Source of the DNA: Alteromonas pelagimontana
GTDB lineage: Bacteria; Pseudomonadota; Gammaproteobacteria; Enterobacterales; Alteromonadaceae
DNA: 64,000 nt
Assembly (NCBI RefSeq): GCF_002499975.2
Contig: NZ_CP052766.1
Location: forward strand, 558,001 to 622,000
Direction of reading: 5' to 3'
The notes below the pieces were generated by a model. It had not been told where the DNA came from. It did not search any database and worked only from the letters and a program-made list of their open reading frames with translations. Each line of letters starts with the position of its first letter. Within the stretch, counting starts at the first letter, position 1. A program made the translations under genes and the position numbers. Shown piece by piece: positions 1 through 9,474 of the stretch.

Positions 1-2782
1 CAGCAGTTACGGAATAAACTTTAACCACACGCCAGCCTTTTTGTGTTAAACCTTCATGTAAAAGATCAGCCATGAGCAGACTATCATCCACCACTAACAC
101 TTTGTAGCGAGAAATAGTTTCAACAAGATCAGAAGCGGCGTTAACGTAATTAGCCTGGTACGGCAAGGTTAAGTCAAACCAAAATCGACTCCCGGTATTA
201 AGGGCGCTTATTAACTTTAGCTCACTGCCCATCAACTCCAGCAACCGTTTACTGATAACAAGACCTAACCCGGTTCCGCCGTAGCGACGGGTGGTGGATG
301 CTTCTGCTTGCGCAAAGCTCTGAAACAATTGTGCCTGCTGTTGTTCAGACATACCTATGCCGGTATCTTCTACCTCGACGCGCATATCAATACTGTCAAT
401 GCTTTTTTGTAGTAGTGACAAACGCACAATAACGTGACCAATTTCTGTGAATTTTAATGCGTTACCTGCAAGATTAATTAGTACCTGCAACAAGCGCAAC
501 CGATCTGCTATCACCAAATGGGGTAACTGCCAATCAAGATCTAACACCACCTCTACCGGCTTTTCATTCAGGTTTCCAGCAAGAATAACCCCGAGCTCGG
601 CTAGCAGACTTTCTAAGTCGAACTCGGTAGGATCCAGAACCATTTGCCCGGCGGAAATTTTAGAAAAATCTAAGATATCATTTAAGATCTCCAACAAAGA
701 TCTGGCTGCAGAATCAGCCTTAGCGAGATAATCTGACTGCTGATTGCTAAGTGGGGTTCGCTTGATCAAACTCAACATTCCCAATACGCCATTCATCGGT
801 GTGCGAATTTCATGGCTCATATTGGCTAAAAACTGGGACTTAGCATTATTTGCAGTATCAGCAGCGTTTCTCGCGTCAATCAGGTTTTTCTTGTCTAATT
901 GTTGTTGCGAAATATTAGCGGCCATGCAGAGGTACCCATTAATTTTTCCCTGCGAATCGGACAATGTCGAGACTGAAAGTAAAACAGGTATGCGTGACTG
1001 ATTTTTATGAATATAAGTCCACTCATTCTCATTGGGCAAATTATAATGTGACTTGACCACGAAAACATCGAAACCGGGTGCGATGTTTTCGCCAAGCTCT
1101 TCTGAAAATTCTTTAGCTCGACTAATCACTTCGTTAACATCATGAAATATTGCTAACGTATGCAACCCGACCGTTTCTTCAGCGCTATAACCGAGCATTT
1201 GCTCCGCTGCTGGGTTGAAGAGAGTTATTAACCCTTCATTATCTGTAGCAATAATAGCTAAAGGTGAGCTAGTTAGTATCGAATTTCGAATCTCTAGCAG
1301 GGATTGATTTTGCGCTAAGGAACTTGATAGCTCTTGCGTACGCGATTCAACCTGCTCTTCCAGTTTAGAATTAAGCGCCGCTAAATCCTGCTCAGCGCGC
1401 TTTATCGGCGAAATATCTCTTACTGTTAACGAGCCCCCGATGACCTGCTGTTTATCATCACAAACGGGCTCGACACTAATCAGTGCATCAAACTCATCAC
1501 CATCTTTTCGCTGGCGATGAGTGACAAAGTTTACTACGCGCTTACCTTCCCGCAGCTGTTGGAGCAGGCGTAGATCTTCTGTTTCCAATCTTATGGGTAC
1601 AAGTAAACCGGCTACCTGTTTTCCCAGCACTTCCTCGACATCAAAACCGAAAGTCTCTTTTGCGCCTCTGTTCCATGAGCGAATACTACCGTTAGAATCT
1701 ATACCTATGATTGCATCACTAGAACCCTCGACAAACGATGCCAAGCGCGATCTTTGCTGGAATAAAACACTGCGTGCGCGCCAATAACTTAGCAGCATAA
1801 TAATCAAGACACAGACAACAGCACCTGCGCCCACGCTAATAGCAAAGACCATCGCGGGGTGAAGCGCATATAAGCTCTTGCTCAGCTGTGGCGTCCCACT
1901 TAGCTCCAATGTCCAGGTGCGACCAAAAACGGTTGCTGAGCGACGCTGCTCCCCGACAAAACTACTCCCTTCATTTAATGCATAGAATACATCTACATTG
2001 GTAGAATCCGTTGTGTCGCTTAATTGCAAACGAAAGTGCTCAGAGTTCACTTTTACGCTACCTAGAATTTCTTTCATTAACAAGGGCGCGTAAGTCCAAC
2101 CTATCGCTTCTTGCCAGCGGTCGGCTGGCGCCAAAGGAGTAACCCAACTTCGATAAACTGGCATTAATAATAAAAATGATTGTTGAGGGCTTCCGGTGGC
2201 CTGTACCAGTGTGATAGGCGCAGTTAGCTGTGCTTCCCCGGTCTCTATCGCCCGCTGCGCTGCGGTACGACGATGATGTTCGGATGCGATGTCCAATCCT
2301 ACGGCAGCTCGATTATCATCAACAGGTTCAATGTATTGAATGATGTAATGCTCTTCGTCGTACGGCTGCAACTGGCGGATGGCAAAATCCGGGAAATTGT
2401 CTGCTTGCGCGCGCTGGAGAAATTGAGCTACTTCCGTTGACGGAACCCGGCGAACGAACCCAAAGCCGCGAGCGCCAGGAAATTCTATGGCATTATCCCG
2501 GGTAACAGAATAATTATAAAAACCGGATCTGGTCAATCCAACGCTTGTTTCCTGCGAAAGTACAAACGCTCGCGCTCCACGTAAACCATATTGATAAAGC
2601 GTGACGCGCTCTACCATTTTTGCCATTAACTGGTCAGCCTGTCCGCTGACTATGCTGTTCAAATTTGATTTTTTGCTTTCAACCACCCGCCAAGTGACGA
2701 CCGACGCAAATAGAATCGGTATTAATACGCTCACAAATATCCAAAGGTAAATGGATAGTCTTGTTATCTTTTTTTCATTCAT
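1..2782 (-). CDS. Hybrid sensor histidine kinase, CHASE-PAS-PAS-HisKA-HATPase-REC (partial, C-terminus outside window)
   Basis: A membrane sensor kinase that should autophosphorylate and pass phosphate through its own receiver domain. I translated it from the minus strand; no stop is reached before the window edge, leaving about 927 codons. In order: a membrane segment (~8-28), an extracytoplasmic CHASE domain (~80-290), a second membrane segment (~311-335), two PAS domains (~345-615), HisKA with the H-box SHEIRTPMNG near 656, and HATPase_c with N-box NLAGNALKF, DTGIGM and GGTGLGL. A receiver domain then begins at YKVLVVDDS. The ATG at 2782 follows the stop of the GGDEF-EAL gene by about 10 bases with an AGAG ribosome site, so the two are probably one operon and partners in c-di-GMP signalling. 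The ligand of the CHASE domain cannot be read from sequence. Confidence 0.9.
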   Translation of the reverse strand, partial: MNEKKITRLSIYLWIFVSVLIPILFASVVTWRVVESKKSNLNSIVSGQADQLMAKMVERVTLYQYGLRGARAFVLSQETSVGLTRSGFYNYSVTRDNAIEFPGARGFGFVRRVPSTEVAQFLQRAQADNFPDFAIRQLQPYDEEHYIIQYIEPVDDNRAAVGLDIASEHHRRTAAQRAIETGEAQLTAPITLVQATGSPQQSFLLLMPVYRSWVTPLAPADRWQEAIGWTYAPLLMKEILGSVKVNSEHFRLQLSDTTDSTNVDVFYALNEGSSFVGEQRRSATVFGRTWTLELSGTPQLSKSLYALHPAMVFAISVGAGAVVCVLIIMLLSYWRARSVLFQQRSRLASFVEGSSDAIIGIDSNGSIRSWNRGAKETFGFDVEEVLGKQVAGLLVPIRLETEDLRLLQQLREGKRVVNFVTHRQRKDGDEFDALISVEPVCDDKQQVIGGSLTVRDISPIKRAEQDLAALNSKLEEQVESRTQELSSSLAQNQSLLEIRNSILTSSPLAIIATDNEGLITLFNPAAEQMLGYSAEETVGLHTLAIFHDVNEVISRAKEFSEELGENIAPGFDVFVVKSHYNLPNENEWTYIHKNQSRIPVLLSVSTLSDSQGKINGYLCMAANISQQQLDKKNLIDARNAADTANNAKSQFLANMSHEIRTPMNGVLGMLSLIKRTPLSNQQSDYLAKADSAARSLLEILNDILDFSKISAGQMVLDPTEFDLESLLAELGVILAGNLNEKPVEVVLDLDWQLPHLVIADRLRLLQVLINLAGNALKFTEIGHVIVRLSLLQKSIDSIDMRVEVEDTGIGMSEQQQAQLFQSFAQAEASTTRRYGGTGLGLVISKRLLELMGSELKLISALNTGSRFWFDLTLPYQANYVNAASDLVETISRYKVLVVDDSLLMADLLHEGLTQKGWRVVKVYSVTA

Positions 2783-2792
2783 CTCTATCCAT

Positions 2793-5261
2793 TCATTCAG
2801 GCAGTGAGATACGCCGAGTGAGCAAACGGTTGAAATCGGCTAACGGCAAGGGAGGACTGTAATAAAAACCTTGCATTACTTCACACCCCATTGCTTGAAG
2901 CGCTTGCACATGTTCAATGGTTTCCACGCCTTCAGCTATCAAACGTAAATTCATACCTTGCGCGAGCTGGATAATTGCTTGAATTATATTTTGATCTACT
3001 TGACTGCCCAACATATTACGCACAAAGCTCTGATCAATTTTTAGCACATCAAAAGGAAAGTTCTTAATGTAAGAAAGGTTGGAATAGCCAGTGCCAAAAT
3101 CGTCCAAAGCGATTCTAAATCCTCGTGTATTTAATGCAGCGAAAATGCTGTTTACCCGCTCTACATCTTTAACCAATAGACTTTCCGTAATTTCCATTTC
3201 TATTAAAGAGGCAGTAACGCCCGTCTCGCGAACTATTTCATCCAACATTGCCAGAAAGTTGTCATCTTCAAATTGCACGACTGAGATGTTAACCGCAACA
3301 CGCAGATCAAAGCCTTGCTGCTGCCAGACTGACGCTTGTTTAAATGCTTGCGCTAGAACCAGCTTCCCGAGAGGAATAATCAAACCCGTTTCCTCGGCAA
3401 GCGGAATAAAGGATGCAGGATTGGTTAAGGAGCCATCTGGCTGACGCCACCGAACTAAAGCTTCAGTACCGACTATTTTGCCATCAAGCACATTAATTTT
3501 GGGCTGGTAAAAAACTTCGAATGCCTTGTTTGCTAAAGCATCCACTAAATTTGCTTCCAGCATTCGGTGTAACTGCAATTTGGATTCGATATCCGCACTA
3601 TAAAACAAAAACTGCTTTCGGCCTGCACTTTTTGCGGAATACATGGCCGCATCAGCGTGGCGGTAAAGAGATTCTACGTCTTCGGCATCATCTGGTACCA
3701 GGCTTATCCCAATACTCGCGGTTAAGCGAAACGCATTTTCGTCGACGGTCCAGGTTCGATCAAATACGTCTAATAAGCGTTCCGCCACCTGCGTGACACA
3801 GGTTGTGGACTCTATACGGGGAAAGAGCATGATAAATTCATCGCCGCCTTGACGACATAAGGTATCGCCATCGCGAAGCTTTTCCGCTAACGCTAACGCA
3901 ACTTGCTTTATCAGGTTATCGCCCACCACATGGCCATGCACATCATTTATTGCCTTAAAGTGGTCTATATCCAGAAGAAATAGCGCTACGACACTTCCCT
4001 CTCGGTGGCAGCTATTAAGCGCTTGCTGTATACGGTCATACAGCAAAGTGCGATTGGGTAAATTGGTCAATGGGTCGTGGTGAGCCAAATGCGTCATTTT
4101 TGTCGCCATGGCCCTCGCTTCACTCACATTATGAAAAACAATAATTGTCCCTGTGATATTGCCATCTTGATCCACAATGGGCGCAGCGGTGACGTCATCG
4201 CCGATGCTCTTAGTTAGTCGGTTAGATAAAAAAGTGTTTAACGCCATACCCACCGGTCGCTCTTCTTCCAGCGCCAAGCGGATAGGATTTTGGACAGGTG
4301 GGCCAGCTTCACCATCAGTTAGCTGCATAATCGCTTCGATAGGCTTACCAATTGCACGGGCCGCACTCCAGCCTGTTAGTTCCTCGGCAACAGGATTTAG
4401 CAGGGTGATGCGCCCTTGGGTATCTGTTGCGATGACCGCATCACCAATAGAATTCAAGGTGGTACGAATACGCTCCTTTTCCTCCTCAAGACATTGTTCA
4501 GCTTGTTTACGTTCGCTAATATCGGTAATTACCATGAGATATCCCGACGCGCCGGGATCAAAATTCCATCCGGCCAACGCTACTTGCCCTACCACACTGC
4601 GACCATCTGCAGCTACAATGTTAATATCGAACGAGGGAATATCCTGTAAAACAGATTGATCTAATGATTGTATAATTTGATGATAAATCTGGCCTCCCAC
4701 TACCGATCGCAAAGCCATATTTCGCATTTGTAATGCTTCTATACCAAACCAGCTCCCTTTAGAATCATTACAGAACAAATTGTTTAGCTGCGCATCCCAG
4801 TAAGCAACAAAGACGGGAAGAGAGGATACTAAAAACCCCAATTCACCGGATACTCGTTGTAATTCTTGACGCTGACGAGCTAACGAAAGATGATTTTTGA
4901 TCCGTGCACGCACCACTTCCGGCACTATGGGTTTAGAAATAAAGTCTATACCCCCCAACTCAAGTGCAATAACTTCTGAAGCTGGATCAACACGACTGGT
5001 GATAAAGATGATGGAGATATTTGCGAATTCATCGATTGCTTTGATAGCTCGACAAACATCATAACCATTGAAATCAGGCATTTCGATATCTAGTAGTACT
5101 AGATCTGGTTTATGCTGGTGAACCATTTCCAGAGCAGAACGCCCATTGGTTGCAAAGTAAGTTTTCCCAAAATCCTTTACAATATTATTTAATTGATGAA
5201 TCACAGTAGGTTGATCATCAACCAATAATATTTTGGGTAAAGCTTGATCTTCCAAAAACAT
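2793..5261 (-). CDS. Response regulator with PAS-PAS-GGDEF-EAL (c-di-GMP cyclase/phosphodiesterase)
   Basis: An 822-residue cytoplasmic regulator that makes and/or degrades c-di-GMP. The N-terminal receiver has the acidic pair D15-D16, phosphoacceptor D58 in LLDIEMPDFNG, and the conserved lysine in SKPI. Two PAS domains follow (~145-385), then GGDEF (~395-555) and EAL (~565-815). The cyclase motif is intact (QGGDEF) and an inhibitory I-site RxxD lies five residues before it. The phosphodiesterase signature begins TEALVRW, so both activities look possible. The start at 5261 has AAGGA about 10 bases upstream. It precedes the hybrid CHASE kinase, whose receiver or kinase core may phosphorylate D58. 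Which activity dominates cannot be told from sequence. Confidence 0.93.
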   Translation of the reverse strand: MFLEDQALPKILLVDDQPTVIHQLNNIVKDFGKTYFATNGRSALEMVHQHKPDLVLLDIEMPDFNGYDVCRAIKAIDEFANISIIFITSRVDPASEVIALELGGIDFISKPIVPEVVRARIKNHLSLARQRQELQRVSGELGFLVSSLPVFVAYWDAQLNNLFCNDSKGSWFGIEALQMRNMALRSVVGGQIYHQIIQSLDQSVLQDIPSFDINIVAADGRSVVGQVALAGWNFDPGASGYLMVITDISERKQAEQCLEEEKERIRTTLNSIGDAVIATDTQGRITLLNPVAEELTGWSAARAIGKPIEAIMQLTDGEAGPPVQNPIRLALEEERPVGMALNTFLSNRLTKSIGDDVTAAPIVDQDGNITGTIIVFHNVSEARAMATKMTHLAHHDPLTNLPNRTLLYDRIQQALNSCHREGSVVALFLLDIDHFKAINDVHGHVVGDNLIKQVALALAEKLRDGDTLCRQGGDEFIMLFPRIESTTCVTQVAERLLDVFDRTWTVDENAFRLTASIGISLVPDDAEDVESLYRHADAAMYSAKSAGRKQFLFYSADIESKLQLHRMLEANLVDALANKAFEVFYQPKINVLDGKIVGTEALVRWRQPDGSLTNPASFIPLAEETGLIIPLGKLVLAQAFKQASVWQQQGFDLRVAVNISVVQFEDDNFLAMLDEIVRETGVTASLIEMEITESLLVKDVERVNSIFAALNTRGFRIALDDFGTGYSNLSYIKNFPFDVLKIDQSFVRNMLGSQVDQNIIQAIIQLAQGMNLRLIAEGVETIEHVQALQAMGCEVMQGFYYSPPLPLADFNRLLTRRISLPE

Positions 5262-6315
5262 GCATACACATCCTTACGGTTTAGCTATGCTAACAGTATA
5301 CTCCATCCGAACCGCGAGACATCGCTGCATTCCCTTAGCACTCAGCCATTTATATAAATATTAGGCGACTAATTGCAAAAACCAAACCGACTGAGCTTGA
5401 AGTTGCGATATTACCCATAGCCGAACACTATAGAAAATTTCAAAGCGCCTTTTTAGTTGTCGAGATTGGTCTTGCCCATACTGACTGACGAAAAAGCGAA
5501 CCAGTTCGTGTTCGATTTTCAGTTACAATCGATCTAAATGTCCATCTAAGATAGTAATCGCATCACTCCTGGTTAAGCAATGATAAGAGAACAATTGCCT
5601 TTTGATGATACTCTTAAGTAGCCTGTCAGAACGAGTATTACCATGAGTTGCAAGTAAATCGGAGGCCAGCGGTACCTTTGGTATAGGAAAGTTTTTAAAA
5701 CGTAAGGTGCCGGCGTGGTTTAGATGATCCGCTTTCACCAGTTGAGTATGAGAACCACTTTGGAAAAGCAGCTATTAAGTATCTGGTGAAATAGTGGCAA
5801 CGCACTCTGTGTAAAAACCGAAATGCCCATAATGTCTTTGCAACTAACGACTTCATTCAGCAAGCCACTCGATTACACTCTTTTTACATGACTTTCTAAC
5901 GCTCAATATGAAGCTTTATTACTCTCCCACTGTAAATCTGATGAACTGACAGAATGGAAACAGGTATGACGTATCTCAGATGTGGATTAAATATTATTAA
6001 TATGTCTGCGACGGAAGTTGCTCGGCGGAGTTCATTAGATTCTTGGTTACTTTTCCTTTAGGTGCTGCACACCGCATCATTCGGCATCTAAGTAATTGAT
6101 GTCGATTGAAATGTAGAATAATGTGTGGCGTATACATTGCTACCGAAGCAAATTTTCGCCGCGTTAGATAGTATGGTTTTTTTGTGAGTTGACGCGGCTG
6201 CAAATCCTCGCTCTGATGTAGCGCTCACATTGCAGCGACGTTTTAGTCACATTGGCTTTGCTAACCTCCCAGTGTTTCCATTAAATAATATGGTCGTTCA
6301 TCGGAGGATAGCAAT
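5262..6315. other. Gene-poor region, about 1.05 kb
   Basis: AT-rich stretch between the GGDEF-EAL gene and the TonB-dependent receptor. The only open frames are short minus-strand ones (5523-5738 and 5997-6203). They lack convincing ribosome sites and resemble no family I know. The left part must hold the promoter of the c-di-GMP operon and the right part that of the receptor, but I could not place either with confidence. It may be decayed coding DNA. Confidence 0.5.
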
Positions 6316-8696
6316 ATGAGCAGGCACATAAGACAGATATCGTGGTTAACTCTGTGGGCGCTCCTGATCTGCTTTCCACTTTTTACCACGCAGCAGAGGC
6401 GCCTAGTGCGCTGACTGTCATAGTCAAAGATCAGAATACTGACCGGCCACTCTCAAGCGTGCAGATCACGATAAAGGAACGGGAAACCTCTTCCACGCAA
6501 ACGTTAGAAACCGACGAACAAGGTCGCATCGTTGTTGACCGGCTCGACCCGGGTCTCTACTCGGTGAACGTAGCCAAAAGCGGGTTCGCCTCGTTGTATG
6601 AGCCTAGCATTCGCGTGGTTACGCGCAAAAATATCAGGATAGCCTTCAAACTTAAAGAGCTCGAAATTGAGAAAATGGTGGTTCTGGGTAGGCAAACTGA
6701 TGCATTTGCATCAGCTTCCAGCATCTATCTGGACAGAGAAGCGTTGCGAAGCGCCGTGGGCGGCGGCGCAGATCCGCTCCTCTCGCTGGACGGATTACCT
6801 GGTCTGGCATCCGCCAGTGAATTCGCAAGCTTTAGTGTACGCGGCCGTGGCCCAAGAGATAATTTGTTATTTGTTGATGACTTTCCCTTTGATAAAGCTG
6901 TGCACTTTGATGCAACGCTGGGTGAAGAGGAAGATGTCGGTGGTGGTGGCCGTTTCTCGATTTTTGCACCTAACGTTATCAGCGGAGCAGAGTTCTCACC
7001 GGGTGGATGGGGGCCGGCTTATGGCGGCCGTGCTGCATCGCTGCTAAAACTGGAAGTCGCCGATGGTAATCCCAGCCCATCAGCAAGTCTGCGCCTCGAC
7101 CTTGCGGGTTATGAAGTTGGCTACGACGGCCCTGTCGGTATAACCGAAGACGCAACCATGCTCGTTTCTGCCCGGCGACTGGACTTCGGTGCTTTGTTTG
7201 AAACTATTGAAGAACTGGATATTGGGGAGCCAGTCTTAAGAGACGTCATCGTAAAATCGGTCATCCCCGTCAACCAGAACCACACGTTCGAAATTCTCCT
7301 GATGGATACACACGAAGACTATACCCGCGGCGTATCGCACGTCTTCGAATCGCCAAATTTCGAAGATGCTGCGCTTCAGAATTCTGAACAAGATAGTGAT
7401 TTGTATGGTCTTACATTGCGATCGTTAGTCGGTGAAACAGCTACCTGGACCAACAAGATTTACTACCGCGCAAGCGACAAGATCAGTTCAGAGGGTGAAG
7501 CATTTCCAGATCTCGTACCAGAGGGCACGCCCGCGTCTGATTTCCCGGTGCGGGAGGACATTATAACCATTGGTGAAGATGAAACCGAGATCGGCTGGCG
7601 AAGCGATTATGAAACGGGGAATCAATGGGGTATCTTCAGTGCCGGTGTTCGGGTAACGCAAATTGAACTGGACTACAACACCGTGTTAGATGGCGACTGG
7701 ACTCGATTTGTCTTTGATAACGATGATTTCAGACCAGACCCGGACCAGCGTTTTATTGTGCTGACCCCTCAGAACATCAACTCTTCTGTGAATCAGAAAG
7801 AAACCAGCTATGCGGGCTACGTCGATCAGATTTTTGAGCTCGGTGACTGGAATATTGGCACTGGCTTACGGGTTGAACGGGACGGTTTTGCCGACGAAAG
7901 CTTTGCTTCGCCGAGGTTCAGCGTTAACTGGCAGCCGGGTACAACGGTCAGATATTTTGCCACCGCAGGGCTTTTTCATCAGTCACCACGGTTTTTAGAG
8001 CTGGCCGCTAACGAGGAAAACGACCTAAAGAATGAAAAAATCACCCATGGTAGTGTCGGGTTTAAGTATTTTGTGAACAACAACTGGTCGGTGTTAACGG
8101 AGGCTTATTACCAAAAACTCGACGACCTGGTGGTAGACCTTGATCGGACAAGCGGAACCTTTGCCAACATTGGTGACGGCTCATCATACGGCGTCGATGT
8201 TGTGATCAACGGTACAATCCGCGAAGGCCTTTACGCTACCGTAACCTATTCATACAACGATGCTGAAATTGACCGCAAAGACGGGCGCGGTGACGTAGCC
8301 GCTGAATTTAACCGCGAGCATGTGGCTACCCTCGGCCTGACCTGGGAGATCAGTGACCGCTGGAAAGTCGCCGGGCGCTACAAATATCTTTCCGGCAGAC
8401 CAGATGACGTCTTTATTATTCACACAGATGTATTGGGTCCGGGAGAACCGTTACGCTACTCGAAAGAGATCACTGAGCGTAATGTTGGTCGCAAAGGCAG
8501 TTCCAGCATAGTGAACGTCGTTGACTATCGGCGTGCGTTTGGCCCTATAGATGTCACAGCTTTTCTTGATGTGATTAACGTAACGGCAGCGTCTTCAAGC
8601 GACGACACCGAGTTTGACTACCGCCGGGGCGTTGAAGTGAAAGACGAAAGCGAAGCGGAGCCTCTGATTGGTCTGCGGCTGGATTATGCTTGGTAA
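6316..8696 (+). CDS. TonB-dependent receptor with carboxypeptidase-regulatory-like N-domain; N-terminal frameshift
   Basis: An outer-membrane beta-barrel for TonB-driven uptake. The main frame runs from a GTG at 6342 to 8696 (784 residues). It has a CarboxypepD_reg-like beta-sandwich (~27-112), a plug domain with SFSVRGRGPRDN and a barrel ending in Leu-Asp-Tyr-Ala-Trp. In that frame there is no signal peptide. The ATG at 6316, with an excellent GGAGGA site 8 bases upstream, encodes a fitting one (MSRHIRQISWLTLWALLICF), but its frame stops after 32 codons. Moving from the ATG frame to the body frame at a run of five T around 6382-6386 would join the two. This is either a real one-base loss, a sequencing error or phase variation. 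It is followed by a response regulator and kinase. The substrate is unknown; the plug-first layout resembles receptors for glycans or peptides. Confidence 0.8.
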
Positions 8697-8759
8697 GGGG
8701 CTTGGTAAGGGGCTTGGTAAGGGGCTTGGTAAGGGGCTTGGCAAGGGTCTGATAAGGGA
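8688..8759 (+). repeat. 12-bp tandem repeat across the receptor stop codon
   Basis: The unit GCTTGGTAAGGG occurs four times exactly (8688-8735), once with one change (8736-8747), and a sixth degenerate unit reaches 8759. The first copy encodes the last residues and TAA stop of the TonB-dependent receptor. The last copy runs into the first ATG of the response regulator. Each unit supplies an AAGGGG sequence similar to a ribosome binding site. Confidence 0.95.
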
Positions 8760-9472
8760 TGGCAGCAAAGATGTTACACGCACTTAGCACAGCGCCCATA
8801 AGGGCGCTGATTGTGGAAGACAACCGCGACATTTGCGAGAACATTGCCGCATATCTAGAAAAGCATAGTTATATTCTTGATTTTGCCTATGACGGTATAA
8901 GCGCGATGCATCTGGTATTGACGAATCCGTTTGACGTTATTGTTCTGGACCTGATGCTGCCGAGGATGGATGGCTTAAGTTTTTGGCAAAAGCTGCGAGT
9001 TGACGCCAAAGTACAAACGCCTGTACTTATGCTAACGGCGAGAGACACGCTTGACGATAAACTCAAAGGGTTCGAGGCGGGAGCCGATGACTATTTAGTC
9101 AAGCCATTCGCGTTACAAGAGCTGCACGCGCGACTGCAAGCGCTCTACAAACGCAGTCACGGGAAAACCGACAACCTGTTAACTGTTGGTGATCTGACGC
9201 TGAACAAGTCGACCTTGCAAGTCCATCGTTCGGGGCGGCGAGTCGATCTCAACCCTACTGGTATGAAGCTACTGCAACGCTTGATGGAAGAGGCGCCGTC
9301 TGTTGTGGCTCGCGATGCTCTTGAAACCTTGTTGTGGGCTGACGAGCCCCCCGACGGTGATGCGCTCCGTTCGCACATGTATAAGCTACGGCAGGCTGTC
9401 GACAGGCCGTTCGAAAGTCCGCTAATTCATACGGTGCATCGCATCGGGTACCGAATTTCAGAGGATGCTTAG
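8759..9472 (+). CDS. OmpR-family response regulator
   Basis: A 237-residue DNA-binding regulator. The receiver (~14-125) has E20-D21, phosphoacceptor D64 in VLDLMLPRMDG and the lysine in VKPFA. A winged-helix Trans_reg_C domain follows (~145-235), ending HTVHRIGYRI. Two in-frame ATGs are possible, at 8759 and 8771. The second has better spacing from the last AAGGG at 8754-8758, while the first could use AAGGG at 8743. It is downstream of the TonB-dependent receptor and two bases upstream of the sensor kinase, so the three probably form one transcript and the regulator may control the receptor. The target is inferred from position only. Confidence 0.92.
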   Translation: MAAKMLHALSTAPIRALIVEDNRDICENIAAYLEKHSYILDFAYDGISAMHLVLTNPFDVIVLDLMLPRMDGLSFWQKLRVDAKVQTPVLMLTARDTLDDKLKGFEAGADDYLVKPFALQELHARLQALYKRSHGKTDNLLTVGDLTLNKSTLQVHRSGRRVDLNPTGMKLLQRLMEEAPSVVARDALETLLWADEPPDGDALRSHMYKLRQAVDRPFESPLIHTVHRIGYRISEDA

Positions 9473-9474
9473 TA

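Noticed and set aside
5523..6203. Two small minus-strand open frames
   Set aside because: No ribosome site, no recognisable family, and unusual composition. They may be remnants but cannot be supported as genes.
8575..8844. Proline/leucine-repeat open frames on the minus strand
   Set aside because: They are produced by the 12-bp repeat read backwards.
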